Assembly: GCA_949118805.1 (NCBI GenBank)
Contig: CASAUJ010000040.1
Coordinates: 1-13,521 of the forward strand
Reading direction: 5' to 3'
Source of the DNA: an uncultured Clostridia bacterium
GTDB taxonomy: Bacteria > Bacillota > Clostridia > TANB77 > CAG-508
DNA length: 13,521 bases
The first letter of the stretch is position 1. Each line of letters begins with the position of its first letter. Positions 5,261 to 13,264 of the stretch are shown here, piece after piece. The notes under the pieces were generated by a model. That model was not told the DNA's origin, did not search any database, and was given only the letters and a program-made list of their open reading frames with translations. The position numbers were made by a program, and so were the translations under genes.

Positions 5261-7225
5261 ATGCCCATATAATTTTTCCAAAACGATTATAAACATAGCA
5301 TGCGACCAACCAAGTCCTAATACCCAATTAGGTTGCAATGTATGATTGTCTACCTGCTCTCCTAAAAAGTTGTGTCTTCCTGCTGTTTTTATAACAAAAT
5401 CAAAGGTTTCTTTTGCTTTTTTCTTCTCTCCTGTTTCTAAGTAATATAAAGTCATCCAAAGGTTTGCAATCGGCCATGGATTTCCGTTTCGATAATGATC
5501 TTCTTCAAATCTTTGATATCCTCCTGTATAAGTTCTTAATGATAGATTTATCCTTTCTACGGTATTGATTATCTTTTTTTCTTTGGCTTTGAAAACATTA
5601 AAAGGAGTAATTACACCTAACATACTTATATCCATTTTCTTATCTTCTGTATTTCTCAAATAGGTTTTTTTCTCTTCGTCATACATATTTTCATTGATAT
5701 ATTTTTTAATTTCTGTTTGTAGTTTTTCTAATTCTCTCTGATTTTTTGCTATCTTTTCTTCTTTTAAGCGATTATTTTCGAAATCAGATGTTTTATCTCC
5801 TAATCCTCGATACATTCTTATCATGCAATCAAATGCTGCATAAATACTTGCTAATGAGTATAAGTGAACTCCTTCACACATCTCCCAAAGGTCATAACTC
5901 ACATGATATTTATGCTTTAAAGTTTGCTTTTGATTGTTTTCTATTTCTTGTCTTACCTTATCTTGATCGTATTCATCTTTTCCTTCAAGATTTAACCAAT
6001 CTTTTATATAACGTTTTAAAAAATCTACGGCTTTTTCACACATGATTAAATTATCTTTCAAAAATTTTTCTGATTTTATAAATTGATAATGTTCGTATAC
6101 TCCATAAACTACACTTGCTGTTTCGTCTATTTGATAGCCCCAAGCTGGTGCTAATTTTCCATCTGTAAAAAATCTCTGTTCCCACATTCCATTTTTACTT
6201 TGCGTCTTTTTACAGAAAATTTTATAAAATTTATCTACTTCTTTTTCCATTTTTAAAATGTCAAACGCTTTTGTCATAAAAACAGCATCTCTAGTCCAAC
6301 AATAAGCATATCTTCCACATTGCGAAAAATTTTCATCGACTTCTGCTGAAGCTATGATCCCACCAGTCTCTGTATTGGTTAAAAGAGGAAACAATAATAT
6401 ACTTCTTTTATATATATCATAAATTTTTTCTTCATAACTATTTCTAGGTTCTTTCAAATTTAAACCATTATGCGTTTTAACGTATTTTCTCCAATAAGTT
6501 TTTGTATTGGTATATTCTTTATTTAAGTCTATTTTTTTTATTCTTTCTATTTCTTTTTCAATTTCTGATATATTTTTGTTTTCTCCTATTGCGATACAGA
6601 TTTCTAATGTTTTCTTTTCTTGTGGTTTGATCACACCTAACTCATAGCACACACTTGTATCATTCGACATCCCAATATAATCTTTGTCATAAATTTCTCC
6701 TCGTTGAATATTTTCTTTGCTTCCATTAATTTGATGTTTTATCACTTTGGTATTTTTTGCAAAAGTTGAAAAAGTAAAATCATGTGCATATTGCATCATA
6801 CCACCATCCACCATCCTACAACTTACATGATTATTATAATCAGATAATAATTGAGAATGAATATAAAAATTAGTATTTAAATCAATCTTTCCATCATTCA
6901 AAAAAATATATTTTTTTACTAATACATTTTCTTGTGTCATAACATAATCTGTTTGAAGAACTTTTAAATTAAAATAAGTATTTAATATTTCTGTATTCAG
7001 AATATTGGTATCTTCCTCGTAATACTGTCTATAAACATTATTGACATCTTCATGTAAATAAATCAAATCTGAATAATTTATCTTTAACCCTGTATGAAAG
7101 AAATCTAAATATTGTCTATTATCCTTACATGGAAAATATACCCTTTGTAGCTCTCCCTTACTAGTAAAAGTTGCTAACATATTCTTATTTCCAATCATAG
7201 CCTCATTAAAATACTTATTTTCCAT
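5255..7225 (-). CDS. Glycoside hydrolase family 15 (glucoamylase-like)
   Basis: A 656-residue enzyme of the GH15 type, which releases glucose from the non-reducing ends of alpha-glucans by an inverting mechanism. The N-terminal 240 or so residues form the beta-sandwich domain typical of bacterial members (AMIGNKNMLATF, FPCKDNRQYLDFF). The (alpha/alpha)6 barrel follows, with GRYAYCWTRDAVFM (304-317), GYQIDETASVVYGV (363-376), SYDLWEMCEGVHLYS (probable catalytic acid E448), HYRNGNPWPIANLW (577-590) and GEQVDNHTLQPNWVLGLGWSHA (probable catalytic base E623). There is no signal peptide, so it should act in the cytoplasm, perhaps on glycogen or imported dextrins. Start ATG at 7225 has AAAAGGAG. Length is near the family norm. 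The final Gly and stop codon are contributed by REP element B. It follows the hydrolase gene by 99 nt, which are mostly REP element C. Confidence 0.9.
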   Translation of the reverse strand: MENKYFNEAMIGNKNMLATFTSKGELQRVYFPCKDNRQYLDFFHTGLKINYSDLIYLHEDVNNVYRQYYEEDTNILNTEILNTYFNLKVLQTDYVMTQENVLVKKYIFLNDGKIDLNTNFYIHSQLLSDYNNHVSCRMVDGGMMQYAHDFTFSTFAKNTKVIKHQINGSKENIQRGEIYDKDYIGMSNDTSVCYELGVIKPQEKKTLEICIAIGENKNISEIEKEIERIKKIDLNKEYTNTKTYWRKYVKTHNGLNLKEPRNSYEEKIYDIYKRSILLFPLLTNTETGGIIASAEVDENFSQCGRYAYCWTRDAVFMTKAFDILKMEKEVDKFYKIFCKKTQSKNGMWEQRFFTDGKLAPAWGYQIDETASVVYGVYEHYQFIKSEKFLKDNLIMCEKAVDFLKRYIKDWLNLEGKDEYDQDKVRQEIENNQKQTLKHKYHVSYDLWEMCEGVHLYSLASIYAAFDCMIRMYRGLGDKTSDFENNRLKEEKIAKNQRELEKLQTEIKKYINENMYDEEKKTYLRNTEDKKMDISMLGVITPFNVFKAKEKKIINTVERINLSLRTYTGGYQRFEEDHYRNGNPWPIANLWMTLYYLETGEKKKAKETFDFVIKTAGRHNFLGEQVDNHTLQPNWVLGLGWSHAMFIIVLEKLYGHG

Positions 7226-7259
7226 CTTTTTCTCCTTTTTATTCTTACACTATATTAAA

Positions 7260-7323
7260 GGCTAAAGTGGGACTGTCCCAGTTTAGCCACAAATGGATAA
7301 ACTGGGACAGTCCCACTTTAGCC
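7260..7323. repeat. REP-like element C (two 29-nt units), best preserved
   Basis: Units 7260-7288 and 7295-7323 with linker ACAAAT. Each unit is a quasi-palindrome (outer GGCTAAA/TTTAGCC, core TGGGAC-n-GTCCCA, one mismatch in the arms). The two units are also inverted copies of each other with 28 of 29 positions identical, so the whole 64 bp can fold as one long hairpin or as two short ones. It occupies most of the 97-nt gap between the metallo-beta-lactamase-fold gene and the GH15 gene. In the transcript it could act as an attenuator or 3'-end stabiliser. Confidence 0.93.
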
Positions 7324-7324
7324 A

Positions 7325-8977
7325 TTAGCCTTCTATTACATTTATGATTTGCTTTTCTAAATCTTTTATTTTTTCATTAATTCTGAAAATATCTTCATCT
7401 TTTAGCTTATTGTCATCTATGTCTTGTCTTACATAAGTATCCATATCTTTTATCTCTTCTTTTAACTTTTGTAGTCTGTCGATTACTTCTCTTCTAATAG
7501 TTGATTTGGTTCTTCTTTCAATCTTATTGGTTTTTTCTACTTTTTCATTTTGGAAATCAATTTCATAAGTTTCTCCAAATTCTGGTACACTGATTTCGAT
7601 TCCTGTTTCTTGTTTTATCTTGTCCGCTAAAACTTCTTGTGCCTCTGCTTCTCCATGTACTAAAAATATATGTTTTGGCTTTTTGATAAAAGAATAAATA
7701 AAATTCATTAATCCTTCTTGATCTGCATGTCCAGAATATCCTTCAATATATTCGATTCTAGCATTAACTGCTATTTCTTCTCCAAATATTTTAACTTTTT
7801 TAGCCCCATTTACAATACTATATCCTAATGTACCAATTGCTTGATATCCCACAAATAATATCGTAGATTTTGGATCCCATAAATGATGTTTTAGATGATG
7901 TTTTATTCTTCCTACTTCACACATACCACTGGCTGATATAATAATACTTGGTGTATGATCTTCATTTAATGCCTTCGATTCTTCCGCTGTTTGTGTAAAC
8001 TTTAATCCTGGAAATTCAAGCGGATTATCTCCTCCCATAATTTCCTCTTGTATTTGTTCTTCAAATAAATTTGTATTTTCTCTAAAGACCTCTGTTGCTG
8101 ATATTGCCAATGGACTATCTACATATACATTTGATTTCATTAAAGTTTTATATTTTCTAATAAATTCTTCGTCTTCTTTTACTTCTTTCAATTTGTTAAT
8201 TTCATATAAAATTTCTTGCGTTCTTCCTACTGCAAAAGATGGAATTACTACACTTCCTCCTTGATCTAACGTTTCTGATACAACATTCAAAAAAAGTTCT
8301 GCTTTTTCATCATTTCTTAGATGTAGTCGACTTCCATAAGTAGATTCCATTACTAAGTAATCCGCCGTTTCTATCATAGTTGGAGAATCTAGCAATGGAA
8401 TATCATTATTTCCTAAATCTCCTGTAAACACTGTTTTTGTTTCTTTTCCCTCTTCTTTTGTCCACAATTCAATAATACTTGACCCTAACATATGTCCTGC
8501 ATCATTAAATCTGACATGAATATCTTCCGTAATTTCTATAATTTCATCATATTGTAATGATTCTAATACTTCTAATGATCTTGCTGCTTCTTCTGCTGTA
8601 TACAAAGGAGGAATTTCCTTTTCCCCTTTTCTTTTTCTTTTTTTATTCTTCCATTCATTTTCCATTTCTTGAATATGTCCGCTATCTGGTAACATTAAAG
8701 CACATAAATCACATGTTGCTTTATGAGCATATATTTTATTTCGAAATCCTTCCTTATATAACTTTGGTATTCTCCCAGAATGATCAATATGAGCATGTGT
8801 TAATAACACAAAATCAATTTCTGTTGGATTAAATTCAAAATCTTGCAAATTCTGTGCTTCATATTCTGCTTTTCCTTGCCACATTCCACAATCAACCAAA
8901 AACTTTTTTCCACAAGCTTCTACTAAAAAATTAGAACCTGTCACTGTTTTTGTTGCTCCTAAAAATGTAATTTTCAT
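7325..8977 (-). CDS. Beta-CASP metallo-beta-lactamase-fold hydrolase (CPSF73/Ysh1-like, putative RNase)
   Basis: A 550-residue cytoplasmic zinc hydrolase of the CPSF73-like beta-CASP group, whose characterised relatives cleave RNA. The lactamase core has GATKTVTGSNFLVE (7-20), the HxHxDH motif HAHIDHSG (H61, H63, D65, H66), DAGHMLGS (H162) and FTGDLG (D187). The beta-CASP part shows MESTYGSR (E211), SFAVGRTQE (247-255), SASGMCEVGRIKHHL with H364/H365 downstream, and VHGEAEA (H441). GYSGHADQEGL (413-423) belongs to the RNA-metabolising lactamase segment. All metal ligands are present. A charged coiled-coil tail (about 480-550) is an addition to the core. It lacks the N-terminal signature of RNase J. 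Start ATG at 8977 has AAAGGA 10 nt upstream. It follows the 527-residue protein by 17 nt. The stop codon directly abuts REP element C. Confidence 0.92.
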   Translation of the reverse strand: MKITFLGATKTVTGSNFLVEACGKKFLVDCGMWQGKAEYEAQNLQDFEFNPTEIDFVLLTHAHIDHSGRIPKLYKEGFRNKIYAHKATCDLCALMLPDSGHIQEMENEWKNKKRKRKGEKEIPPLYTAEEAARSLEVLESLQYDEIIEITEDIHVRFNDAGHMLGSSIIELWTKEEGKETKTVFTGDLGNNDIPLLDSPTMIETADYLVMESTYGSRLHLRNDEKAELFLNVVSETLDQGGSVVIPSFAVGRTQEILYEINKLKEVKEDEEFIRKYKTLMKSNVYVDSPLAISATEVFRENTNLFEEQIQEEIMGGDNPLEFPGLKFTQTAEESKALNEDHTPSIIISASGMCEVGRIKHHLKHHLWDPKSTILFVGYQAIGTLGYSIVNGAKKVKIFGEEIAVNARIEYIEGYSGHADQEGLMNFIYSFIKKPKHIFLVHGEAEAQEVLADKIKQETGIEISVPEFGETYEIDFQNEKVEKTNKIERRTKSTIRREVIDRLQKLKEEIKDMDTYVRQDIDDNKLKDEDIFRINEKIKDLEKQIINVIEG

Positions 8978-8994
8978 ATTTTTTCATTCCTTTC

Positions 8995-10578
8995 TTAATT
9001 AAAAATCTTCACCTTTTTATTTCTTTTAAAAGTTAATTCTTTTGGGTTGATTTCTTCCAATTCTTCTAGTAAAATCTTCTCTTCAAATACTTCCTCATCA
9101 AATAATTGAATATAATTTTTATCCTTTTCTTTAATTAGCTTAATATATAAATCTTCTAGATTTATAACTCGAACATAAAATATATTTTTTATAATTTGAT
9201 AATTAACTTCCCTTTCTTTTGAAAAAACGTGAAGTAGTTTCCATTCATAAGCTTTTTCAATTAATTTTCTTTCTACTTCTTCCCTTTTTCTTTGCAATTC
9301 CTCTAATTGATAAATTTGTTTTTTCTCATCAAAAGGTAACAAAGAATAGTATCTAAATTCATAGATGAGATCCATACATTCTTGTTTGGTTTCTATTTTC
9401 TCTATTTTGTTTTGATAACAACTTAAAAATATTTCTTGTATTTGCATCAAATCCTTTTTTATCTCATCCTCTAATTCCTTGATGTCTAATAATTTTAAAT
9501 ACTGCTCTTTTTCTTCCAGTTCTTTTTTAAAAATAACAAATTTCTGTGGATTTAACAATAAATTTAAATTTTCTAATATTTTTAATTTTTCTTCTCTTTC
9601 TTGCATCATTAATTGAGATAATATTCTAACACTAAATATCTTTTCCTGTAAAGGTAAAAATTCATTTCTCTTTTCATATTCTTTTTGTAACATATCTCGA
9701 TTATTTAATGTTTCATCCATTCTTTTTATTTCTTTAGTTAATTCTCTTTTCTCTTCTGTTATTTCTTTTATAAATTCTTGATTATTTCTAATTTTCTTTA
9801 ATTTTTTTTCTACTTCCAATTTCTCTTTCTGTAATTTGTTTTTTAAATTAAGATTATATCGAATCGCTAATAATACTGATATTCTATTAAAAAAATAAAT
9901 AAATTCTTTTTTGCTTTCTTCGCCATACCTTTCCTCTAAGTTATTTTGAAAATTTTCAAAATAATCTATAATATATTCTTTATTTTGAATCCAATTATTT
10001 AAAAATGAATAGCCTACCAACATTCTGATATTTTGATAAATTAAATTATGACTGATGCTTTCTATCTCTTTGGGAATAGTATTCCAAGAATAGCCATTAA
10101 AGTCTCTCATAGGTTCTACTATATTAATACTATTTCCCACATTTATTAAATCAGTAATTGTTTTATGAATGACAAAATAATTATCTTTGATTATTTTGTC
10201 ATTTTTACTTATTTTTGCAATACAATATAACAATTTTCTTTCTATTGGATAACAGATAATCCTCTTTTTATTTTTTTCCACTAAAAATGTTTTATTTCCT
10301 AGCATTTCACTTTCTCTTGTGTTGAGCTTTATTACTTTAATATCCTCACAATTATTTTGAATTGCTCCTAAAATCAATTGTATAAATTCCTCTTTTTCTT
10401 CTACATTTTGCTTTACCTTTTCATAGTCTTTATAAGCAGTTTCAATTTTATATAATATACTAAGAAGCATACTTTTTGTGTTTTCATCAAAAGCTTTTTT
10501 TTCTAAAATCTTTTCTAATTCATTGTTATAATCTCTTTTTACGATTTTATCTAAAAACTTATCGGTTTTCTTTTGCAA
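8995..10578 (-). CDS. Conserved hypothetical protein, coiled-coil rich, 527 aa
   Basis: I do not recognise a family. The protein is soluble, very rich in Lys and Glu, with no signal peptide, nucleotide-binding loop or metal motif. The N-terminal third (about 90-205) looks globular: FLVEKNKKRIICYPIERKLL, DLINVGNSINIVEPMRDFNGYSWNTIP and NLIYQNIRMLVGYSFLNNWI. Long helical, coiled-coil-like stretches follow (about 235-310 and 325-455). It starts with TTG at 10578, backed by AAAGGAGAAGG 7 nt upstream; no better ATG is near. The gap to ftsK is only 13 nt, with the Shine-Dalgarno immediately after the ftsK TGA, and the next gene follows after 17 nt, so it is almost certainly cotranscribed with ftsK and the beta-CASP hydrolase. 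A role around chromosome handling or RNA processing is only a guess from context. Confidence 0.82.
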   Translation of the reverse strand: MQKKTDKFLDKIVKRDYNNELEKILEKKAFDENTKSMLLSILYKIETAYKDYEKVKQNVEEKEEFIQLILGAIQNNCEDIKVIKLNTRESEMLGNKTFLVEKNKKRIICYPIERKLLYCIAKISKNDKIIKDNYFVIHKTITDLINVGNSINIVEPMRDFNGYSWNTIPKEIESISHNLIYQNIRMLVGYSFLNNWIQNKEYIIDYFENFQNNLEERYGEESKKEFIYFFNRISVLLAIRYNLNLKNKLQKEKLEVEKKLKKIRNNQEFIKEITEEKRELTKEIKRMDETLNNRDMLQKEYEKRNEFLPLQEKIFSVRILSQLMMQEREEKLKILENLNLLLNPQKFVIFKKELEEKEQYLKLLDIKELEDEIKKDLMQIQEIFLSCYQNKIEKIETKQECMDLIYEFRYYSLLPFDEKKQIYQLEELQRKREEVERKLIEKAYEWKLLHVFSKEREVNYQIIKNIFYVRVINLEDLYIKLIKEKDKNYIQLFDEEVFEEKILLEELEEINPKELTFKRNKKVKIFN

Positions 10579-10591
10579 ATTCCTTCTCCTT

Positions 10592-13066
10592 TCAAGAGAG
10601 ATCTTTTGTTTCTTCTGTGGTCCCCATTTTTAATTCGTTCCATCTCTCTAATGTCATAAGAACTTCTCTTGGCTTACTTCCTTGATATCCAGATATAACG
10701 CCTCTTTCTTCCATTTGATCAATGATCCTTCCAGCTCTTGCATAACCTACTTTAAATCTTCTTTGTATAAAAGAGGTAGAAGCTTGTCCCGTTTCAACAA
10801 CGGTTTGAATTGCCTCCATCAAAAATGGATCTGTATCATCATCTTCTGATGCTTCTTGTGCTATTTCTTTCTCTGTTTTGTTTGTATTTTCTATACTTTC
10901 TAAAATATCTTCACTATAAGTAGCTGTACCATTCGATTTTATAAAATCTACTATTTTTTCTACTTCTTCATCTGTTACAAATGCTCCTTGTACTCTAGAA
11001 GGTTTTGGAGCTCCTGCTGGGAAATATAACATATCTCCTTTTCCTAATAGCTTTTCTGCTCCCACACTATCCAAAATAGTTCTAGAATCAACTTGTGAAG
11101 ATACGGCAAATGCAATCCTAGATGGTACATTTGCTTTAATTAATCCCGTAATAACATCTACGGATGGTCTTTGAGTTGCAATAACTAAATGCATTCCTGC
11201 TGCTCTTGCTTTTTGTGCCAGTCTACAAATAGCATCTTCTACATCATTTTTTGCTACCATCATTAAATCTGCCAACTCATCTACAATAATAACAATTTGT
11301 GGCAATTTTCCTATTTCTTCTTCTTTCTCAATTGCCTTATTGTAACCCTTTAAATCTCTTACTCCTTTTTGAGCAAATAAATTATATCGATTATCCATCT
11401 CCTGTACTGCCCATGCTAATGCACCTGCTGCTTTTCTAGGATCTGTTACAACAGGAATTAAAAGATGTGGAATTCCATTATACACGGATAACTCTACTAC
11501 TTTTGGATCCACCATTACAAATTTCACTTCACTTGGTTTTGCATGGTAAATAATACTTGTTATGATCGTATTGATACATACACTCTTTCCTGAACCAGTA
11601 GAACCAGCAATCAAAATATGTGGCATCTTGCTAATATCTGCTAATTGTACATTACCTGCTACATCTTTTCCTAATGCAATAGACAATTTAGATTCATTTT
11701 CTCTAAATTCTTCGCTATCTAAAACTTCTCTTAAATGAACGGCTTCTCTTTGTGTATTTGGCACTTCTATTCCTACTGCTTGCTTTCCTGGAATTGGTGC
11801 TTCAATTCGAATGGTTTCGGCTGCTAAATTAAGAGCAATATCATCTGCTAAATTAGCAATTTTACTAACACGAACTCCTTCTGCTGGTTTTAATTCATAT
11901 CTTGTAATAGCTGGTCCAACAGAAACATTCTCTACTTTTGCAGATACCCCAAAACTATATAAGGTTTTTTGCAATTTAGCTGCTGTATCTGTTAATGCTT
12001 TTGCCCCACCTTTTAATCCTTTTTTAGATGGCTTTCCTAAGATCTCTAATGGAGGATACTCATAGTGTTCATCATCTTCTACTGTCATCGCATGTTCTAA
12101 TTGCAATACCGCCTTTGTTTTATCCTCTTTTTGTTCTTCTACATCTTTAAATAAATTACTTTCAATCACATCTGGTTCTGGTATTTCTTGTTCTTCTTCA
12201 TCAATTTCAGGAACTTGCATTCTTCTTTTTTCTTGTTTTCCTTTTAATTTTGATTGTTTGGTTAATGGTTCTAAGTCATCTTCACTATGATCATATTTTT
12301 TCAAACCAATTTCTTCTTCATTATTATCTACAAATCTTCCACCAAAATTAATTTTAATTTGCTCAGCCATAGATGCTTTTTCTTGTTTTGCTAATTCCTT
12401 TTGTGCTAATTTCTCTTCTCTTTCTCTTCTTTTTCTTTCTGCTGGCGTTTCTCTTTCTTCTTTTTCCATTTCTTTACGAAGTTCTTCACGATGAGCCTGT
12501 CTTACTTCTTTGTTCTCTTCTGCTTTTTCTACCATTCGGTTAATAATTTCTGCCATATTAATTCCAAAGGTAAATACTACTAGAACAAAAGCAATTCCTA
12601 AACAAAGAATAATTGCCCCTATATTTCCTAATAATTTCGTAAGTGGAACTGCCCCACATGAACCAATCGCTCCTCCACCTTTACTTTGAGATCCTAAAAG
12701 ATAAGCATCTTTTACTACTTCAGACAATTCTTTACTATTCTGTAATTCCCCTGATGATATTTGAAATACACTAAATACAATGCAAAGACTCATTAATAAG
12801 ATGCCATATTGTATCAATTTAGGATACAATTCTTCTGATCCTTCTGAAGCCAATTTAATAGCAACAATAAAGATTCCAATTGGTAAAATATATTGTACAA
12901 TTCCTAACATTCCACCTAATATTTCATTCAATTTAGCTCCTATTACACCAGATTTGGTATATATTAATACCGCTAATAAAATACTAATAATAATTAAAAC
13001 AACTACTGTTACATCTGCCTTTGATACTGTTGATTTTTTCTTTTTATATCTTTTCTTTTTCGCCAT
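10592..13066 (-). CDS. ftsK: DNA translocase FtsK/SpoIIIE
   Basis: An 824-residue membrane-anchored, ATP-driven hexameric DNA pump that clears chromosomes from the division or sporulation septum. Four hydrophobic helices lie at about 19-37, 51-72, 84-103 and 148-169. A long charged linker (about 178-340, rich in RKE) follows. The alpha and beta motor domains contain Walker A GSTGSGKS (488-495), MVDPKVVELSVYNGIPHLL (518-536) and Walker B IVIIVDELADLM (591-602), with ATQRPSVDVITGLIKANVP (630-648). The C-terminal gamma winged helix TSFIQRRFKVGYARAGRIIDQM (764-785) is the part that reads chromosome-orienting sequences. Length and order match SpoIIIE/FtsK of Bacillota. Start ATG at 13066 has only a moderate AAGGA about 11 nt upstream. 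It heads the cluster with two downstream genes. Its upstream region is almost filled by a long inverted repeat. Confidence 0.97.
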   Translation of the reverse strand: MAKKKRYKKKKSTVSKADVTVVVLIIISILLAVLIYTKSGVIGAKLNEILGGMLGIVQYILPIGIFIVAIKLASEGSEELYPKLIQYGILLMSLCIVFSVFQISSGELQNSKELSEVVKDAYLLGSQSKGGGAIGSCGAVPLTKLLGNIGAIILCLGIAFVLVVFTFGINMAEIINRMVEKAEENKEVRQAHREELRKEMEKEERETPAERKRREREEKLAQKELAKQEKASMAEQIKINFGGRFVDNNEEEIGLKKYDHSEDDLEPLTKQSKLKGKQEKRRMQVPEIDEEEQEIPEPDVIESNLFKDVEEQKEDKTKAVLQLEHAMTVEDDEHYEYPPLEILGKPSKKGLKGGAKALTDTAAKLQKTLYSFGVSAKVENVSVGPAITRYELKPAEGVRVSKIANLADDIALNLAAETIRIEAPIPGKQAVGIEVPNTQREAVHLREVLDSEEFRENESKLSIALGKDVAGNVQLADISKMPHILIAGSTGSGKSVCINTIITSIIYHAKPSEVKFVMVDPKVVELSVYNGIPHLLIPVVTDPRKAAGALAWAVQEMDNRYNLFAQKGVRDLKGYNKAIEKEEEIGKLPQIVIIVDELADLMMVAKNDVEDAICRLAQKARAAGMHLVIATQRPSVDVITGLIKANVPSRIAFAVSSQVDSRTILDSVGAEKLLGKGDMLYFPAGAPKPSRVQGAFVTDEEVEKIVDFIKSNGTATYSEDILESIENTNKTEKEIAQEASEDDDTDPFLMEAIQTVVETGQASTSFIQRRFKVGYARAGRIIDQMEERGVISGYQGSKPREVLMTLERWNELKMGTTEETKDLS

Positions 13067-13087
13067 TTCTTACACCATCCTTATCAT

Positions 13088-13215
13088 GTGAATGTGAATT
13101 GGGGACGTTTCCATTTGCACATTTTGATTAAAACTTTTCTATCAAAATTACTAAAAAAACTATTCCCTAACACATCCCAAATGTGCAAATGGAAACGTCC
13201 CCAATTCACATTCAC
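13088..13215. repeat. 128-bp element with perfect 37-bp inverted arms
   Basis: Arm 1 (13088-13124) and arm 2 (13179-13215) are exact reverse complements over 37 bp. Each arm includes TGTGAATTGGGGACGTTTCC followed by ATTTGCACA. The 54-nt spacer holds a second 8-bp inverted pair, ATTTTGAT (13121-13128) and ATCAAAAT (13141-13148). Each arm has its own weak palindrome around GGGGACGTTTCC (pairing through G-T wobbles). No open frame is present. It looks like a miniature, non-autonomous repeat of REPIN or MITE type, located 21 bp upstream of the ftsK start. I see no clear target-site duplication. Confidence 0.9.
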
Positions 13216-13224
13216 TTCTTCCCT

Positions 13225-13257
13225 AAAAAAGTCAGTGTTTTTTGACATCTGACTTTT
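13225..13257 (-). terminator. Rho-independent terminator of the partial upstream gene
   Basis: Seven nucleotides after the stop of the partial gene, the minus strand folds AAAAGTCAG (13257-13249) with CTGACTTTT (13235-13227), a 9-bp stem extended by three further pairs beyond a one-base bulge, followed by a run of T (13230-13225). The opposite side also has a T-rich flank, so it may work in both directions. It separates the upstream gene from the ftsK cluster. Confidence 0.75.
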
Positions 13258-13264
13258 GTTTTTT

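Noticed and set aside
4215..5262. Complete insertion sequence (IS200/IS605) with its own ends
   Set aside because: The protein is RAYT type rather than TnpA of IS200, the flanking elements are REP pairs also found away from the gene, and no tnpB or target-site signature is present.
5746..6045. Plus-strand open frames inside or across minus-strand genes (for example here, 1814-2044, 2140-2460, 3494-3676, 8557-8832, 10476-10685, 11811-12065, 13242-13490)
   Set aside because: They lie over well-supported minus-strand genes, have unlikely compositions (runs of Cys, Leu, Phe or Ser) and no convincing ribosome binding sites.
4215..7326. CRISPR-like array from the spaced palindromic repeats
   Set aside because: Repeats are paired and separated by whole genes, with no regular spacers and no cas genes.
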